Assembly (NCBI GenBank): GCA_919902665.1
Contig: CAKKRK010000001.1
Coordinates: forward strand, 125,998-189,997
From: Nitrospiraceae bacterium
GTDB taxonomy: Bacteria > Nitrospirota > Nitrospiria > Nitrospirales > Nitrospiraceae
Direction: 5' to 3'
DNA: 64,000 bases
The notes under the pieces: model-generated
Told to the model about the DNA's origin: nothing
Database searches by the model: none
What the model saw: only the letters and a program-made list of their open reading frames with translations
Program-made: the position numbers and the translations under genes
Part shown: positions 9,293-18,079 of the stretch, piece by piece
Layout of the letters: the number at the start of each line of letters is the position of its first letter
Numbering within the stretch: position 1 is the stretch's first letter

Positions 9293-10870
9293 TTAATCAC
9301 GTCCAGGTTGCTTCGTGGAGCCGTTCGCACCAGCCGCCGTCAGCGGGTTCCCATACTTGGCCAGCTCGCTTTCAGGCCACGGCTTCGCCAGGGCGCCTTT
9401 CGCCCACAACATCCCTCCACGCGCCACCGCGTAGTCTGCCTGCGCCCGATACAGTTCGTACGCTGACTCCACGACGTTACGTTCCCGGAGGTTCACGAAC
9501 AGCACAGTGGTCGCCCCCATATTGAACCGGGTCCGCTCGCCTTCTTCCAGCGTCTTCGCCAACCGTAGCGCTTCCGTCGCTGCCTTTACCCGATCTCTGG
9601 CCCGCACTTGGGCCGAGAGCCAGTTGTCCACATCAATGCTGACTTGTTGCTCGGCGTATAGCTGTTTGAAGGCCAATTGTTGCTGGTCCGCTTCCGCATA
9701 CAGGACCTTCCCACGCGCTCCCTTCTGGAACAGCGCCATCTCAAACTGCATGCCGTACCGATACCCCGCGCCCACAATCCAGTCTGCGGGGGCTTCCGTT
9801 CGTCCCCCATTAAAATTCAATTTCGGGAGCAGTTTGTTCTTGGCCAGCTTGATATCGATATTGTTCATCTTGGCTTCGATGTAGTAGTTCCGCACTTCCG
9901 GCCGATCTTCTTTCGCCTCCACTTTATAGGACGCGATGTCTTGTTCAGTGGGCAAGGGCGTTTCGCCCTGGAACTCCGGCGCCCACTCCGGTCGTGGGGT
10001 TACCGGCTCGCCGTTTTCCCAGAGAAAGAGAGACAGTTTGTATTGCTCATACTCCACATTCCGCTGGGCGGCGATGGCTGCCTCACGCCTGGCCTGAACC
10101 TCTTGATTCACCTCGATCACATCGAGCGGCGCAACCTTGCCGCCCTTGGCCATCCCTTGTACCTGTGCAAGCCGCTCTTCGGCCACGGTCAAGGCACGCT
10201 TCACCATCTCGGCCTGTCTGACGGTGACCTGCCAATCCCAGTACTGGACGGCGCCGGCGAGATAGAGATCCTGCCGCTTTTGCGCGACCGCGATCTCCGC
10301 CTGCGGCCCCGCGAGTTCAGCCTTTTGAAAATCGGCGTACTCGTCGTTGACCATGAAGCCGCGCAACAGAGGGAAATCTCCGCCGAAGATCATTTGCTGC
10401 TGATTATAGAAAAGTTTTGCATCAGGGATGACAGCCACGGTCCCTGCTGCCAGACCACTGATAGCAGGCTCCCCGACAATGGGAGGATCGCCGAATCCGT
10501 TACGGATCCCGCCCATGACCCGGAAGCCCCAGGGATGTCCGACCTCAAGCTTGCTGTCGTTGAATCCCCCCGTGGCCACCTCGGGGTTATACAGAAAATT
10601 CCAAATTTGAATACGAGCGACCTGTGTAATGTTCTTGAACGTCGGTTCCCAAGCCGCCAGCGCTTTCAAGACCTTCGCCCTGGCCTCAATCCGATCGACG
10701 CCCTGAGCCTTGAGCAGAGGATGGGTCAGTTCAATACGGGCAAGCACTTCACTGATCGTCAGGGGTTCGGTGCGGGCGGACTGCGCCTTCAACGCAGTTG
10801 AATCATGCACCGGCCCCGCCATGGTCGTCACGGGAAGTACGAGCAGAATCACGAATAATAGAGCGACCAT
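9293..10870 (-). CDS. TolC-family outer membrane protein, paralogue 2
   Basis: About 525 residues, clearly paralogous to its two neighbours along the full length. The signal peptide is MVALLFVILLVLPVTTMAG, followed by HDSTALKAQSARTEPLTISEVLARIE, which is nearly shared by all three. ATG 10870 has AAGGAG 10 bp upstream; the longer frame to 11005 runs back into the previous gene and is rejected. Its variable parts lie in about residues 75-150 (predicted extracellular or equatorial surface) while the last third is most conserved. It follows paralogue 3 by 23 bp. Confidence 0.88.
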   Translation of the reverse strand: MVALLFVILLVLPVTTMAGPVHDSTALKAQSARTEPLTISEVLARIELTHPLLKAQGVDRIEARAKVLKALAAWEPTFKNITQVARIQIWNFLYNPEVATGGFNDSKLEVGHPWGFRVMGGIRNGFGDPPIVGEPAISGLAAGTVAVIPDAKLFYNQQQMIFGGDFPLLRGFMVNDEYADFQKAELAGPQAEIAVAQKRQDLYLAGAVQYWDWQVTVRQAEMVKRALTVAEERLAQVQGMAKGGKVAPLDVIEVNQEVQARREAAIAAQRNVEYEQYKLSLFLWENGEPVTPRPEWAPEFQGETPLPTEQDIASYKVEAKEDRPEVRNYYIEAKMNNIDIKLAKNKLLPKLNFNGGRTEAPADWIVGAGYRYGMQFEMALFQKGARGKVLYAEADQQQLAFKQLYAEQQVSIDVDNWLSAQVRARDRVKAATEALRLAKTLEEGERTRFNMGATTVLFVNLRERNVVESAYELYRAQADYAVARGGMLWAKGALAKPWPESELAKYGNPLTAAGANGSTKQPGRD

Positions 10871-10893
10871 CGAAGCATGCTCCTTGTGCCGGA

Positions 10894-12507
10894 TTAATCG
10901 CGGCCCGGTCGTTGAAATCCGTACCCACCGGCTGCTGTCAGGGGATCTCCATACTGCGCCACGGATTCCTTCGACCAGGGCTTCGACAAGAGACCCCTGG
11001 CCCACAGCATCCCTCCACGCGCGACGGCGTAGTCAGCCTGCGCCCGATACAGCTGGTACGCTGATTCCACCACGTTGCGCTCCCGGAGGTTGACGAACAG
11101 CACGGTGGTCGACCCCATATTGAACCGAGTCCGCTCGCCTTCTTCCAACGTCTTGGCCAACCGCAACGCTTCCGTCGCCGCCGTCACTCGGTCTCGTGAC
11201 CGCACGATCGCCGACAGCCAATTATCCACGTCGAGGCTCACTTGCTGCTCGGTATATTGCTGCTTCAACGCCAATTGTTGCTGGGCCACTTCCGCGGCGA
11301 GAATCTTCCCACGCGCTTCCCGCTGGAACAACGGCATCTCGAGGTGCACTCCGGTGCGGTATCCGATTCCCACAATCCAGTCCACGGCGCCGTCGGTCGG
11401 CCCCCCCTCAATAAGCAACGACGGGAGCAGTTTGTTCTTGGCCAGCTTGATGTCGATATTGTTCATCTTGGCTTCGACGTAGAGATCCCGCACTTCCGGC
11501 CGATCTTCTTTCGCTTCCACTTTATAGGCGGCGATGTCTTGTTCAGTCGGCAAGGGCGTCTCGCCCTGGAACTCCGGTGCCCATTCCGGTCGCGGAGTCA
11601 CCGGCTCGTTCTTTTCCCAGAGAAAGAGGGACAGTTTGTATTGCTCATACTCCACCTTCCGCTGCGCGGCGATCGCCGCCGCTCGCCGCTTCTGCACCTC
11701 TTGATTCGCCTCGACGACATCGAGCGGCGAGACCTTCCCACCCTTGGCGAGCCCTTCGACCTGGACTAGGCGCTCTTCGGCCACCGCCAAGGCGCGCTTC
11801 ACCACCTCGGCCTGCTTGACGACGACCTGCCAATCCCAGTATTGCACGGCCCCGGCGAGATAGAGATCCTGCCGTTTCTGCGCCACCTTGATCTCCGCCT
11901 GCGGCACCGAGAGTTGAGCCTGTTGATACTCGGCATACTCTTCGTTGATCATGAGGCCGCGCAACAGCTGAAACGACCCGCCGAGAATGAATTGCTGCTG
12001 TTTATAGAAGCCCTGCATATCAGGGATAAGGGCAATGATATTGTTGCTTTTATCCCCGAAGCCGCTGCGCATCCCGGCCTGGAACCGAAACCCCCAGGGA
12101 TGCCCGACATCAAGCTTGGTGTCGTTGAATCCCCCCGTCAATACCTGCGGCTGTATGCCATCACATTTAACGTTGATGTCTTGCTCTGCCGTGCAGGGAG
12201 CAATGGCCAAGCCTGGGGTGGGAGCCGTGGTGAGATTCCACGTGTCAAATCGTTGGGCTTCTACATTGTTCTTGAACTGCGGTTCCCAGGCCCCAAGCGC
12301 CTGGAGGATTTTCCCCCGGGCCTTCATTCGCTCGGCTCCGGTCGCCTGCAGCAAAGGATGCGTCAACTCGATGCGAGCCAGTACTTCACTGATGCTCAGT
12401 GGAGCAGTACGCGTCGACTGCGCTTTCAATGCGCTGGAATCATGCGTCGGTTCCGCCAGTGCGGCCATCGGCAGGAGAGTCATAAGGGCCAATACCAGAG
12501 CGATCAT
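10894..12507 (-). CDS. TolC-family outer membrane protein, paralogue 3 (first gene of the operon)
   Basis: About 537 residues, with signal peptide MIALVLALMTLLPMAALA. It carries a unique insert near residues 90-115 with two cysteines (IAPCTAEQ and VKCDG) absent from the other two paralogues, possibly a disulfide loop at the cell surface. The C-terminal third is nearly the same as in paralogues 1 and 2. ATG 12507 is chosen because GAGGAGCATCCTTC precedes it, the leader shared by the sisters; an in-frame ATG at 12531 is possible. It is the promoter-proximal gene and diverges from the LysR regulator. Confidence 0.88.
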   Translation of the reverse strand: MIALVLALMTLLPMAALAEPTHDSSALKAQSTRTAPLSISEVLARIELTHPLLQATGAERMKARGKILQALGAWEPQFKNNVEAQRFDTWNLTTAPTPGLAIAPCTAEQDINVKCDGIQPQVLTGGFNDTKLDVGHPWGFRFQAGMRSGFGDKSNNIIALIPDMQGFYKQQQFILGGSFQLLRGLMINEEYAEYQQAQLSVPQAEIKVAQKRQDLYLAGAVQYWDWQVVVKQAEVVKRALAVAEERLVQVEGLAKGGKVSPLDVVEANQEVQKRRAAAIAAQRKVEYEQYKLSLFLWEKNEPVTPRPEWAPEFQGETPLPTEQDIAAYKVEAKEDRPEVRDLYVEAKMNNIDIKLAKNKLLPSLLIEGGPTDGAVDWIVGIGYRTGVHLEMPLFQREARGKILAAEVAQQQLALKQQYTEQQVSLDVDNWLSAIVRSRDRVTAATEALRLAKTLEEGERTRFNMGSTTVLFVNLRERNVVESAYQLYRAQADYAVARGGMLWARGLLSKPWSKESVAQYGDPLTAAGGYGFQRPGRD

Positions 12508-12650
12508 GAAGGATGCTCCTCTCGTATACATTCGGCGGACGGCGCCAACACTAACAACCTCCCCTTCTTTTTTAAAAATAGATAAAGCGGATTGGAGATA
12601 TCGGTAATTTCTATGTATAGTAGTGCCTCCAATGTACCAAAGAGGGCCGC
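12508..12650. promoter_or_regulatory. Divergent promoter region between the export operon and the NhaR-like regulator
   Basis: This 143-bp AT-richer gap separates two divergent transcripts. On the plus strand TTGGAG, 18 bp, TATAGT is a plausible sigma-70 pair for the regulator. LysR-type regulators usually bind in such shared regions and control both sides, so this is the likely operator site; no specific LysR box is certain by eye. Confidence 0.45.
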
Positions 12651-13550
12651 ATGGATTGGTTGAATTACCATCATCTCTTGTATTTCTGGTCTGTCGCGAA
12701 GCACGGCACCATGACGAAAGCGTGCGAAGAACTCCGCTTGGCTCAACCCACGATCAGCGGACAGATCGGACAGTTGGAAAATACCTTGGGCGAAAAGTTG
12801 TTCATCCGAACAGGGAGACGGCTGGCGTTGACGGAGATGGGACATCTGGTGTTCAAGTACGCCGAAGACATCTTTTCGACCGGGCAGGAGCTGATGAACA
12901 CGGTCAAAGGGCAGGTGAATGGACATCCTGCCCGACTGGTCGTCGGCATCGCAGACGCCGTTCCAAAACCGCTGGCGACCCAACTCCTCAAGTCGGCTCT
13001 GAAACTGTACCGACCGACCCGTTTGATCTGCCAAGAAGACAAACTGCTCCAACTCTTGACCGATCTGACGGCCCATCGATTGGATCTCGTGATTGCCGAC
13101 ACACCACCCCCATCCAACATCAAGGAGCACGCCTACAGCCATCCCTTGGGCGAATCAGGAATCACGCTGTTTGCAACGGCGAAGCTGACGGCACAATATC
13201 GTCGGGAATTTCCGAAGTCATTAAACAGCGCTCCCTTGCTCCTCCCAACGCCCAATGCCGTGCTTCGACGACTGCTCGACCAATGGCTGGTCAACCATGG
13301 GCTGCGGCCCAACATTGTGGGAGAGTTCGACGACAGCGCAACCTTGAAGGCGTTCGGCCAGGACGGATATGGCATCTTCCCCGGTGCCTCGGTGATCGAG
13401 AAGGAGATCTGCCGCCAATACCGAGTGCAGGTGCTCGGACGGCTTGAGGCGCTCAAGCAACATTTCTATGCGATCACGGTGGAACGACGGCTGAAGCACC
13501 CGGCCGTTCTTGCTCTCGTTCGAACCGCCCGGCAGGAGTTGCTGAGTTAG
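12651..13550 (+). CDS. LysR-family transcriptional regulator, NhaR-like
   Basis: A 299-residue LysR regulator. The N-terminus (MDWLNYHHLLYFWSVAKHG, then LAQPTISGQIGQLE) is the winged helix-turn-helix of the NhaR subgroup, which has the YxHLxYFW pattern; the rest is the periplasmic-binding-like effector domain. NhaR itself responds to sodium in enterobacteria, but no antiporter gene is here. Its divergent position suggests it controls the tolC/ABC/HlyD operon; that is inference. ATG 12651 has AGAGGG eight bases upstream. Confidence 0.88.
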   Translation: MDWLNYHHLLYFWSVAKHGTMTKACEELRLAQPTISGQIGQLENTLGEKLFIRTGRRLALTEMGHLVFKYAEDIFSTGQELMNTVKGQVNGHPARLVVGIADAVPKPLATQLLKSALKLYRPTRLICQEDKLLQLLTDLTAHRLDLVIADTPPPSNIKEHAYSHPLGESGITLFATAKLTAQYRREFPKSLNSAPLLLPTPNAVLRRLLDQWLVNHGLRPNIVGEFDDSATLKAFGQDGYGIFPGASVIEKEICRQYRVQVLGRLEALKQHFYAITVERRLKHPAVLALVRTARQELLS

Positions 13551-13639
13551 CGGCTCTTCCCCTGACCAGAACGGCCCTCATCCCCAGCGCAGTGTGCAGA
13601 CATCATTCACTCGCACGCTCGCCACAACCCAGTGCAGCC

Positions 13640-14353
13640 TCAGCCAGAACCCCGCCCAACCGCCGCGAATAACGGCTCCCGCTCTTCACTCGTGAGCTCT
13701 TTCCACTCCCCTGCCCTCAACCCTTTCACCGTGATGTGCATGATCCTTGTCCGGTGCAGCGTGATCACACGATAGCCAAGCGCGTGACACATGCGCCTGA
13801 TCTGCCGGTTCCGTCCCTCGGTCAGGATGATGCAAAACTGATCACGCCCGACACGCGTCATCCGACAGGGCCTCGTGATGCTTCCGAGAATGACGACTCC
13901 GCCGGCCATGCGATCCAGGAATGCTTGGTCGAACGGGCGATCGACCTGCACGAGATACTCCCGTTCATGTCCAAATTCGGCGCGGAGAATCTCGTTCACA
14001 ATGTTCCCATCGTTCGTCAGCAAGATGAGGCCGGATGAATCCTTATCCAGCCGTCCGATGGGGAAAATCCGTTCCGGGTGTCCGATCTCCGCAATGATGT
14101 TGCGGGCGACATGCGATTCGCTCGTGGTCGTCACGCCAACCGGCTTGTGATACTTGATATAGAGATTCGGCTTCCCCCAGGGAATGACGCGGCCCGCTCG
14201 GGCAATGACGTCGCTTGACTCGACCTGGTCGCCGAGTTTAGCCACCCGGCCGTTGATCGTAACGGCACCGGACTCGATCAAGCGATCCGCTTCGCGCCGG
14301 GAACAGATCCCATGTTCCGTGAAGAACTTATTGATGCGGATGGTGTGAGCCAC
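13640..14353 (-). CDS. rluF: 23S rRNA pseudouridine synthase, RluF type
   Basis: An S4 RNA-binding domain (INKFFTEHGICSRREADRLI) is followed by the RsuA/RluB-family catalytic domain with the catalytic Asp in GRLDKDSSGLILLTNDG, and by RNRQIRRMCHALGYRV and LHRTRIMHI, which match RluF (U2604 in E. coli numbering) better than RluB. I place the start at GTG 14353, where the text becomes family-like (AHTIRINKF). The frame also opens at TTG 14398, but those codons lie inside a palindromic repeat. The start is therefore uncertain by 15 codons. The gene is downstream of and co-oriented with speB. Confidence 0.88.
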   Translation of the reverse strand: MAHTIRINKFFTEHGICSRREADRLIESGAVTINGRVAKLGDQVESSDVIARAGRVIPWGKPNLYIKYHKPVGVTTTSESHVARNIIAEIGHPERIFPIGRLDKDSSGLILLTNDGNIVNEILRAEFGHEREYLVQVDRPFDQAFLDRMAGGVVILGSITRPCRMTRVGRDQFCIILTEGRNRQIRRMCHALGYRVITLHRTRIMHITVKGLRAGEWKELTSEEREPLFAAVGRGSG

Positions 14354-14365
14354 AGGATATTGATC

Positions 14366-14498
14366 TAGTCCCCGGATACTCAAACAGGTTGCCAGCAAGG
14401 CCGCAGTGAGCGAAGGCGCGAGTCGTACAGTTCGGTGTACGTCGAGCGTCTGAGCGAGGCGAGAACGATGCGGGCGGCCTGTTTCAGTATCCGGCTAG
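14366..14498. repeat. Long imperfect palindrome, probable dispersed intergenic repeat
   Basis: The two ends are inverted copies: CTAGtcCCCGGATACT and AGTATCCGGCTAG, continuing inward as AAACAGG and CCTGTTT. The centre is CGTAC-AGTTCGGT-GTACG. The inner arms are similar but imperfect. The whole element of about 130 bp would fold into one long hairpin. It contains the stop codon of speB at one end and reaches the 5' end of the rluF frame at the other. Only one copy is in this window; from memory the pattern resembles repeats scattered in Nitrospira genomes. Confidence 0.6.
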
Positions 14499-15427
14499 TG
14501 AACGCGACGGCCGGCCTTGATCCGTCCGAGCATGCGATAGATCAACCGTGCAATGGAAAATTGCGGCGCCACGAATCCTTCGATGGGAGCGATCTCGCTG
14601 ACATCCATCCCGACGATACCAGGCCCGTTGGCCAGCGCGGTGATGAGGCTGAGGGTCTCGTACCACCCGAGACCACCCGGCTCAGGAGTACCTAAAGCGG
14701 GCATGATGGACGCATCCAGCCCATCACAGTCGAATGTCAGGTACACGGGCGTCCGGCAGGCCGCGACCACATCTGGTATCCAGTTCGATGCTTTGCCTTC
14801 GTACGGACCGGATGGATCAAGGATCGTCGCTGCAAAAAATGTCTTGATCCGATCCGTGGCGTCGATACGAGCGACCTCTTCCCGGCTGATCGATCGGATG
14901 CCTACCTGCACCAGTGGTAATCCATCGTCCACGACCCGCGCCATGACACTGGCATGGCTGAACGGATTGCCTTGATAGGCCTCCCGTAGGTCTCCATGGG
15001 CATCGATCTGCACCACAGTCATCTGCGGATACCGCTTCGCATGGGCCCGGATCGCTCCCAAGGCGCCGGTGTGTTCACCCGTCAGCGTGATGAGAAACCG
15101 TCCGGTTCCGACATGCGGGGAGACAAACGCTTCAATGGCGTCGACGGCCGCGCGGTCGACGCTCCCTTTGAGATCGAGCGGTGAAGCAGTCGCGATCCCG
15201 CCCCATTCTCGAAACGGTTCAGTCCCGAGTTGTTCGTCGTAGAATTCAACCTGGGACGAGGCTTCCAAAATGGCAGACGGGCCGTGGTCTGAACCACGGA
15301 TATAGCTAGAGGTGTGCTCGTAGGGAGCGGGCAACACGTAGACACCCGCGTGGTCCGGATGACACCAGGGTTCATCAATGCCAAGGAAGTTATGGTCGGA
15401 CCCCTCCCAACCGACTGGAAGCGTCAT
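14495..15427 (-). CDS. speB: Agmatinase / ureohydrolase family protein
   Basis: A 310-residue ureohydrolase. The manganese-binding motifs of the family are visible: TGEHTGALG (about residue 115), QIDAHGDLR (about 140), FSHAS (about 156) and FDCDGLDAS (about 228). Agmatinase hydrolyses agmatine to putrescine and urea. Its co-directional neighbour 66 bp upstream makes agmatine from arginine, which supports agmatinase over arginase or formiminoglutamase. ATG 15427 has a weak AGAGAAG site. The stop codon is in the edge of a palindromic repeat. Confidence 0.9.
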   Translation of the reverse strand: MTLPVGWEGSDHNFLGIDEPWCHPDHAGVYVLPAPYEHTSSYIRGSDHGPSAILEASSQVEFYDEQLGTEPFREWGGIATASPLDLKGSVDRAAVDAIEAFVSPHVGTGRFLITLTGEHTGALGAIRAHAKRYPQMTVVQIDAHGDLREAYQGNPFSHASVMARVVDDGLPLVQVGIRSISREEVARIDATDRIKTFFAATILDPSGPYEGKASNWIPDVVAACRTPVYLTFDCDGLDASIMPALGTPEPGGLGWYETLSLITALANGPGIVGMDVSEIAPIEGFVAPQFSIARLIYRMLGRIKAGRRVH

Positions 15428-15493
15428 GGGTATGCTTCTCTTGGCGAAACCAATGACTGAAGGGGTATAAGTGCAGCCAAGACCGATACGCCC

Positions 15494-16066
15494 CTACTTG
15501 CGAGACCGGGTGGGCACATTTTCCGGTGGGATGAAGACCGCCAATGCGATGACCGTCGTCCACTTCCCCTTCTTCCCGACGGCCGACTGGGTGATATTCT
15601 GGGTCTTTACGATTTTCCCACCCATTTTGAACACTTGTTCACGCTCTTTCCAAGCCACATTCGGGTCGAACTCGACGCCTAAGGTCGTTGCCAGCATCTG
15701 CGCCGCGAGATCTTCCGTATATTCTCCGGTCTCCTCGTCCGTCTCACCATGGGCATGGTGCTCGGAGAGATAGCCGTACGTGCCGAGGTCGGTGGGCTTC
15801 GCAAGACCGACGGAGGCTGACACCAGCTGATTGCGTTCGTTGGTTTCGGATCGGGCCATAACACAAAACGTAATCTCTCCAGGCTTCAACAGTTGCTCCC
15901 CACGCTTTCTGGGAACAACCTTGCAATGGGGCGGAAGAATGGACGACACGCTGACGAGGTTGCAGTAGGCCACACCGGCACTGCGCAACGCTTCCTCGAA
16001 GGAGGTCAGCTTTTCCTTATGGACCCCCACGCCTCTCGTTAAAAACATATGCTTCGGTACCATCAT
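15494..16066 (-). CDS. pdaD: Pyruvoyl-dependent arginine decarboxylase
   Basis: A 190-residue member of the PdaD family, which decarboxylates arginine to agmatine. The proenzyme cuts itself at a Ser-Ser bond to make the pyruvoyl group; the site here is [10 protein letters not shown], with Ser-Ser near residues 41-42. The glutamate-rich [15 protein letters not shown] and the [12 protein letters not shown] segment are also family-like. GGGGAG precedes ATG 16066 (ATG 16063 is the alternative). It lies 66 bp before speB, forming an arginine-to-putrescine pair. Confidence 0.93.
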   Translation of the reverse strand: MMVPKHMFLTRGVGVHKEKLTSFEEALRSAGVAYCNLVSVSSILPPHCKVVPRKRGEQLLKPGEITFCVMARSETNERNQLVSASVGLAKPTDLGTYGYLSEHHAHGETDEETGEYTEDLAAQMLATTLGVEFDPNVAWKEREQVFKMGGKIVKTQNITQSAVGKKGKWTTVIALAVFIPPENVPTRSRK

Positions 16067-16219
16067 CTCCCCTTTCGTCTGGTAATCGGCCTGTCTGGTT
16101 GTTCGGAGGTTGTTTGGTGACTTATTTCGAATCCGCCAGCCAGATCAACAAACCGGACCAGATCAACTGCAGTATCGGGCGTTTGTTGTAGCAAGATTGG
16201 ACTGGCTTCGCAATATATT

Positions 16220-17674
16220 CTAGACACTTTTTTCGGGTAAATTCGGGAGGTCTTTTAAATTCACGATGAGCATGCGAGGCTCGGTCATATCTTCGATCGC
16301 GGCACGCAGGCCTTCGCGGCCCAAGCCGGAGTCTTTCACCCCGCCGTAGGGCATATGATCGGCCCGAAACGTGGGAATCTCATTCGCCAAGACCGCACCG
16401 ACTTCCAGATGCCGAAAGGCGTAAAAAATCTTGTTGATGTCCTGCGTGAATAGACCGGCCTGCAATCCATAGTCCGATTGATTGAGCAGCGCCACGGCTT
16501 CGCTGAGCTGGCGATACGGCGTCACGGTCACGACCGGCCCGAACACCTCCTGACACGAAACTTTCATATCAGGTTTCACATTGGACAACACCGTCGCTTC
16601 GATGAGCGAGCCCCTCCGCTTTCCTCCCAACAACACGCGCGCCCCCTCCGCAACCGCTTCCCCGATCCAACCCTCCACACGCTGCGCAGCCGCATGATCG
16701 ATGAGAGGACCGACGGTGGTCGTTTCGTCGGCAGGATCTCCCACCTTCAACCGAGCGACATACATGAGCAACTTGGTCGTAAACACATCGGCGACCGAAT
16801 GATGCACATACACCCGCTGTACCGAAATGCACGTCTGACCGGCATACCCAAATCCGCCCGCCGCACAACGCTGGGCCGCCAGTTCAAGATCGGCATCGGG
16901 CTCGATGATCACACCGGCGTTCCCGCCAAGTTCGAGCGTGATTTTTTTCTTCCCACATTTTGCCTTCAGCATCCATCCCACCGAGGCACTTCCGGTGAAA
17001 CTCAGCAACTTGAATCGCGGATCGACCACCATCCGCTCGGCAAGGGCATTGTCGCAGGGCACCACGTTGAGCCCACCCGGAGGAAGTCCTGCTTCGAGCA
17101 CGATCTCTCCGAGGAGCAACGCCGTCAACGGAGTTTGAGGCGCCGGCTTGATCAGAATCGGATTCCCGGCGGCGAGCGCCGGCGCCACTTTGTGTGCCAC
17201 GAGGTTCAGCGGAAAATTGAAGGGGGTAATGCCGAGAATCGGGCCGATCGGAAATCGGCGGAGCATGCCAAGGTGCGTATCGGAGCCGGGTGTCCAATCC
17301 AGCGGGACCACCTCTCCGGGAATGCGACGTGCCTCTTCGGCGGCAACCGTGAAGGTTTGGATTGCCCGGCTGACTTCCCGCTTCGCGTCGGTGATCGGCT
17401 TCCCGGCCTCCGCCGTGATGGTCTGCGCGATCTCATCGCGCCGTCGATAGAGCAGGGCCGCGATCTGCTGGAGCATATTGTATCTGGCATGCGCCGGCAG
17501 CTGACCCATGGTGATCGCCGCACTGCACGTAGACGCGATGGCCTCATCGACATCCGATTCCGTCGCTTGGGTGACCTGGGCGACGAGCTTTCCGGTGAAC
17601 GGATCAACGACCGGGGCCAAACGCTCGCCTGACTTCCATTGGCCATGCACGAGGAACGGACGGGATGTTTGCAC
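16220..17674 (-). CDS. NAD(P)-dependent aldehyde dehydrogenase
   Basis: A 484-residue aldehyde dehydrogenase with all catalytic elements: ITPFNFPLN with the catalytic Asn, the cofactor segment FTGSASVGWML, the general-base Glu in LELGGNAG, and the nucleophilic Cys in GQTCISVQRV (about residue 285). Substrate cannot be read from sequence. The neighbours make agmatine and putrescine, so an aminoaldehyde is possible, but lactaldehyde- or GAPN-like roles are equally open. It lies 153 bp upstream of pdaD and 35 bp downstream of the zinc-ribbon gene. Confidence 0.9.
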   Translation of the reverse strand: MQTSRPFLVHGQWKSGERLAPVVDPFTGKLVAQVTQATESDVDEAIASTCSAAITMGQLPAHARYNMLQQIAALLYRRRDEIAQTITAEAGKPITDAKREVSRAIQTFTVAAEEARRIPGEVVPLDWTPGSDTHLGMLRRFPIGPILGITPFNFPLNLVAHKVAPALAAGNPILIKPAPQTPLTALLLGEIVLEAGLPPGGLNVVPCDNALAERMVVDPRFKLLSFTGSASVGWMLKAKCGKKKITLELGGNAGVIIEPDADLELAAQRCAAGGFGYAGQTCISVQRVYVHHSVADVFTTKLLMYVARLKVGDPADETTTVGPLIDHAAAQRVEGWIGEAVAEGARVLLGGKRRGSLIEATVLSNVKPDMKVSCQEVFGPVVTVTPYRQLSEAVALLNQSDYGLQAGLFTQDINKIFYAFRHLEVGAVLANEIPTFRADHMPYGGVKDSGLGREGLRAAIEDMTEPRMLIVNLKDLPNLPEKSV

Positions 17675-17709
17675 TGGAGGACTCGCTGGAGTCTGTGAGG
17701 AGGTTGGTG

Positions 17710-17982
17710 TTAGTCCGTTGCTTCAACCGGCGCAGCGGCTTCAGCGGCAGGTTGAGCAACCATGGCTGCTTCTTGTGCGGCAACGGCCTTGCCGATCAGT
17801 TCTTCCGTGCCCCACTCGCGGATCGACTCCAGGGTAAAGCCCTCGTAGGTCGATACCCCGTGACACGATGGACAGTCCGGCATCGGAACTTTTCCATAGA
17901 AGACCTCGGTCAGGCATGACATGCAGACCCAGAAGTCGTCAGCGCGATGGGAAACGGGCCAGAACGATTGCATTGAATCCAT
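17710..17982 (-). CDS. Small zinc-ribbon protein with Ala-rich tail
   Basis: A 90-residue protein with two CxxC knuckles: C20/C23 (WVCMSC) and C37/C40 (DCPSCHG), a spacing that fits a rubredoxin-like or zinc-ribbon fold. After residue 62 it becomes Ala/Pro/Glu-rich (AQPAAEAAAPVEATD), probably disordered. No known function recognised. It shares strand with the aldehyde dehydrogenase 35 bp downstream and may be co-transcribed. Metal type (Zn or Fe) cannot be told from the motif. Confidence 0.7.
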   Translation of the reverse strand: MDSMQSFWPVSHRADDFWVCMSCLTEVFYGKVPMPDCPSCHGVSTYEGFTLESIREWGTEELIGKAVAAQEAAMVAQPAAEAAAPVEATD

Positions 17983-18079
17983 AGGGACACCCTACCTTTA
18001 TTTTCGAAGAGGACTATCGTACCTGCGTGCTGATGTCAACAGCACGCGCAAAGATTCACGCTGCTCCGGCGCAGTTCAG

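Noticed and set aside
9677-10801. 374-codon plus-strand open frame opposite tolC paralogue 2
   Set aside because: Same position and nature as the shadow over paralogue 1; the three paralogues share codon use, so their antisense frames stay open together.
9293-11005. Longer start (11005) for tolC paralogue 2
   Set aside because: It runs into the preceding gene and lacks a signal peptide at its start; ATG 10870 has a good ribosome-binding site.
12504-13142. Minus-strand 212-codon frame across the NhaR-like gene
   Set aside because: Antisense to a strong LysR gene and extends through its promoter; no motif.
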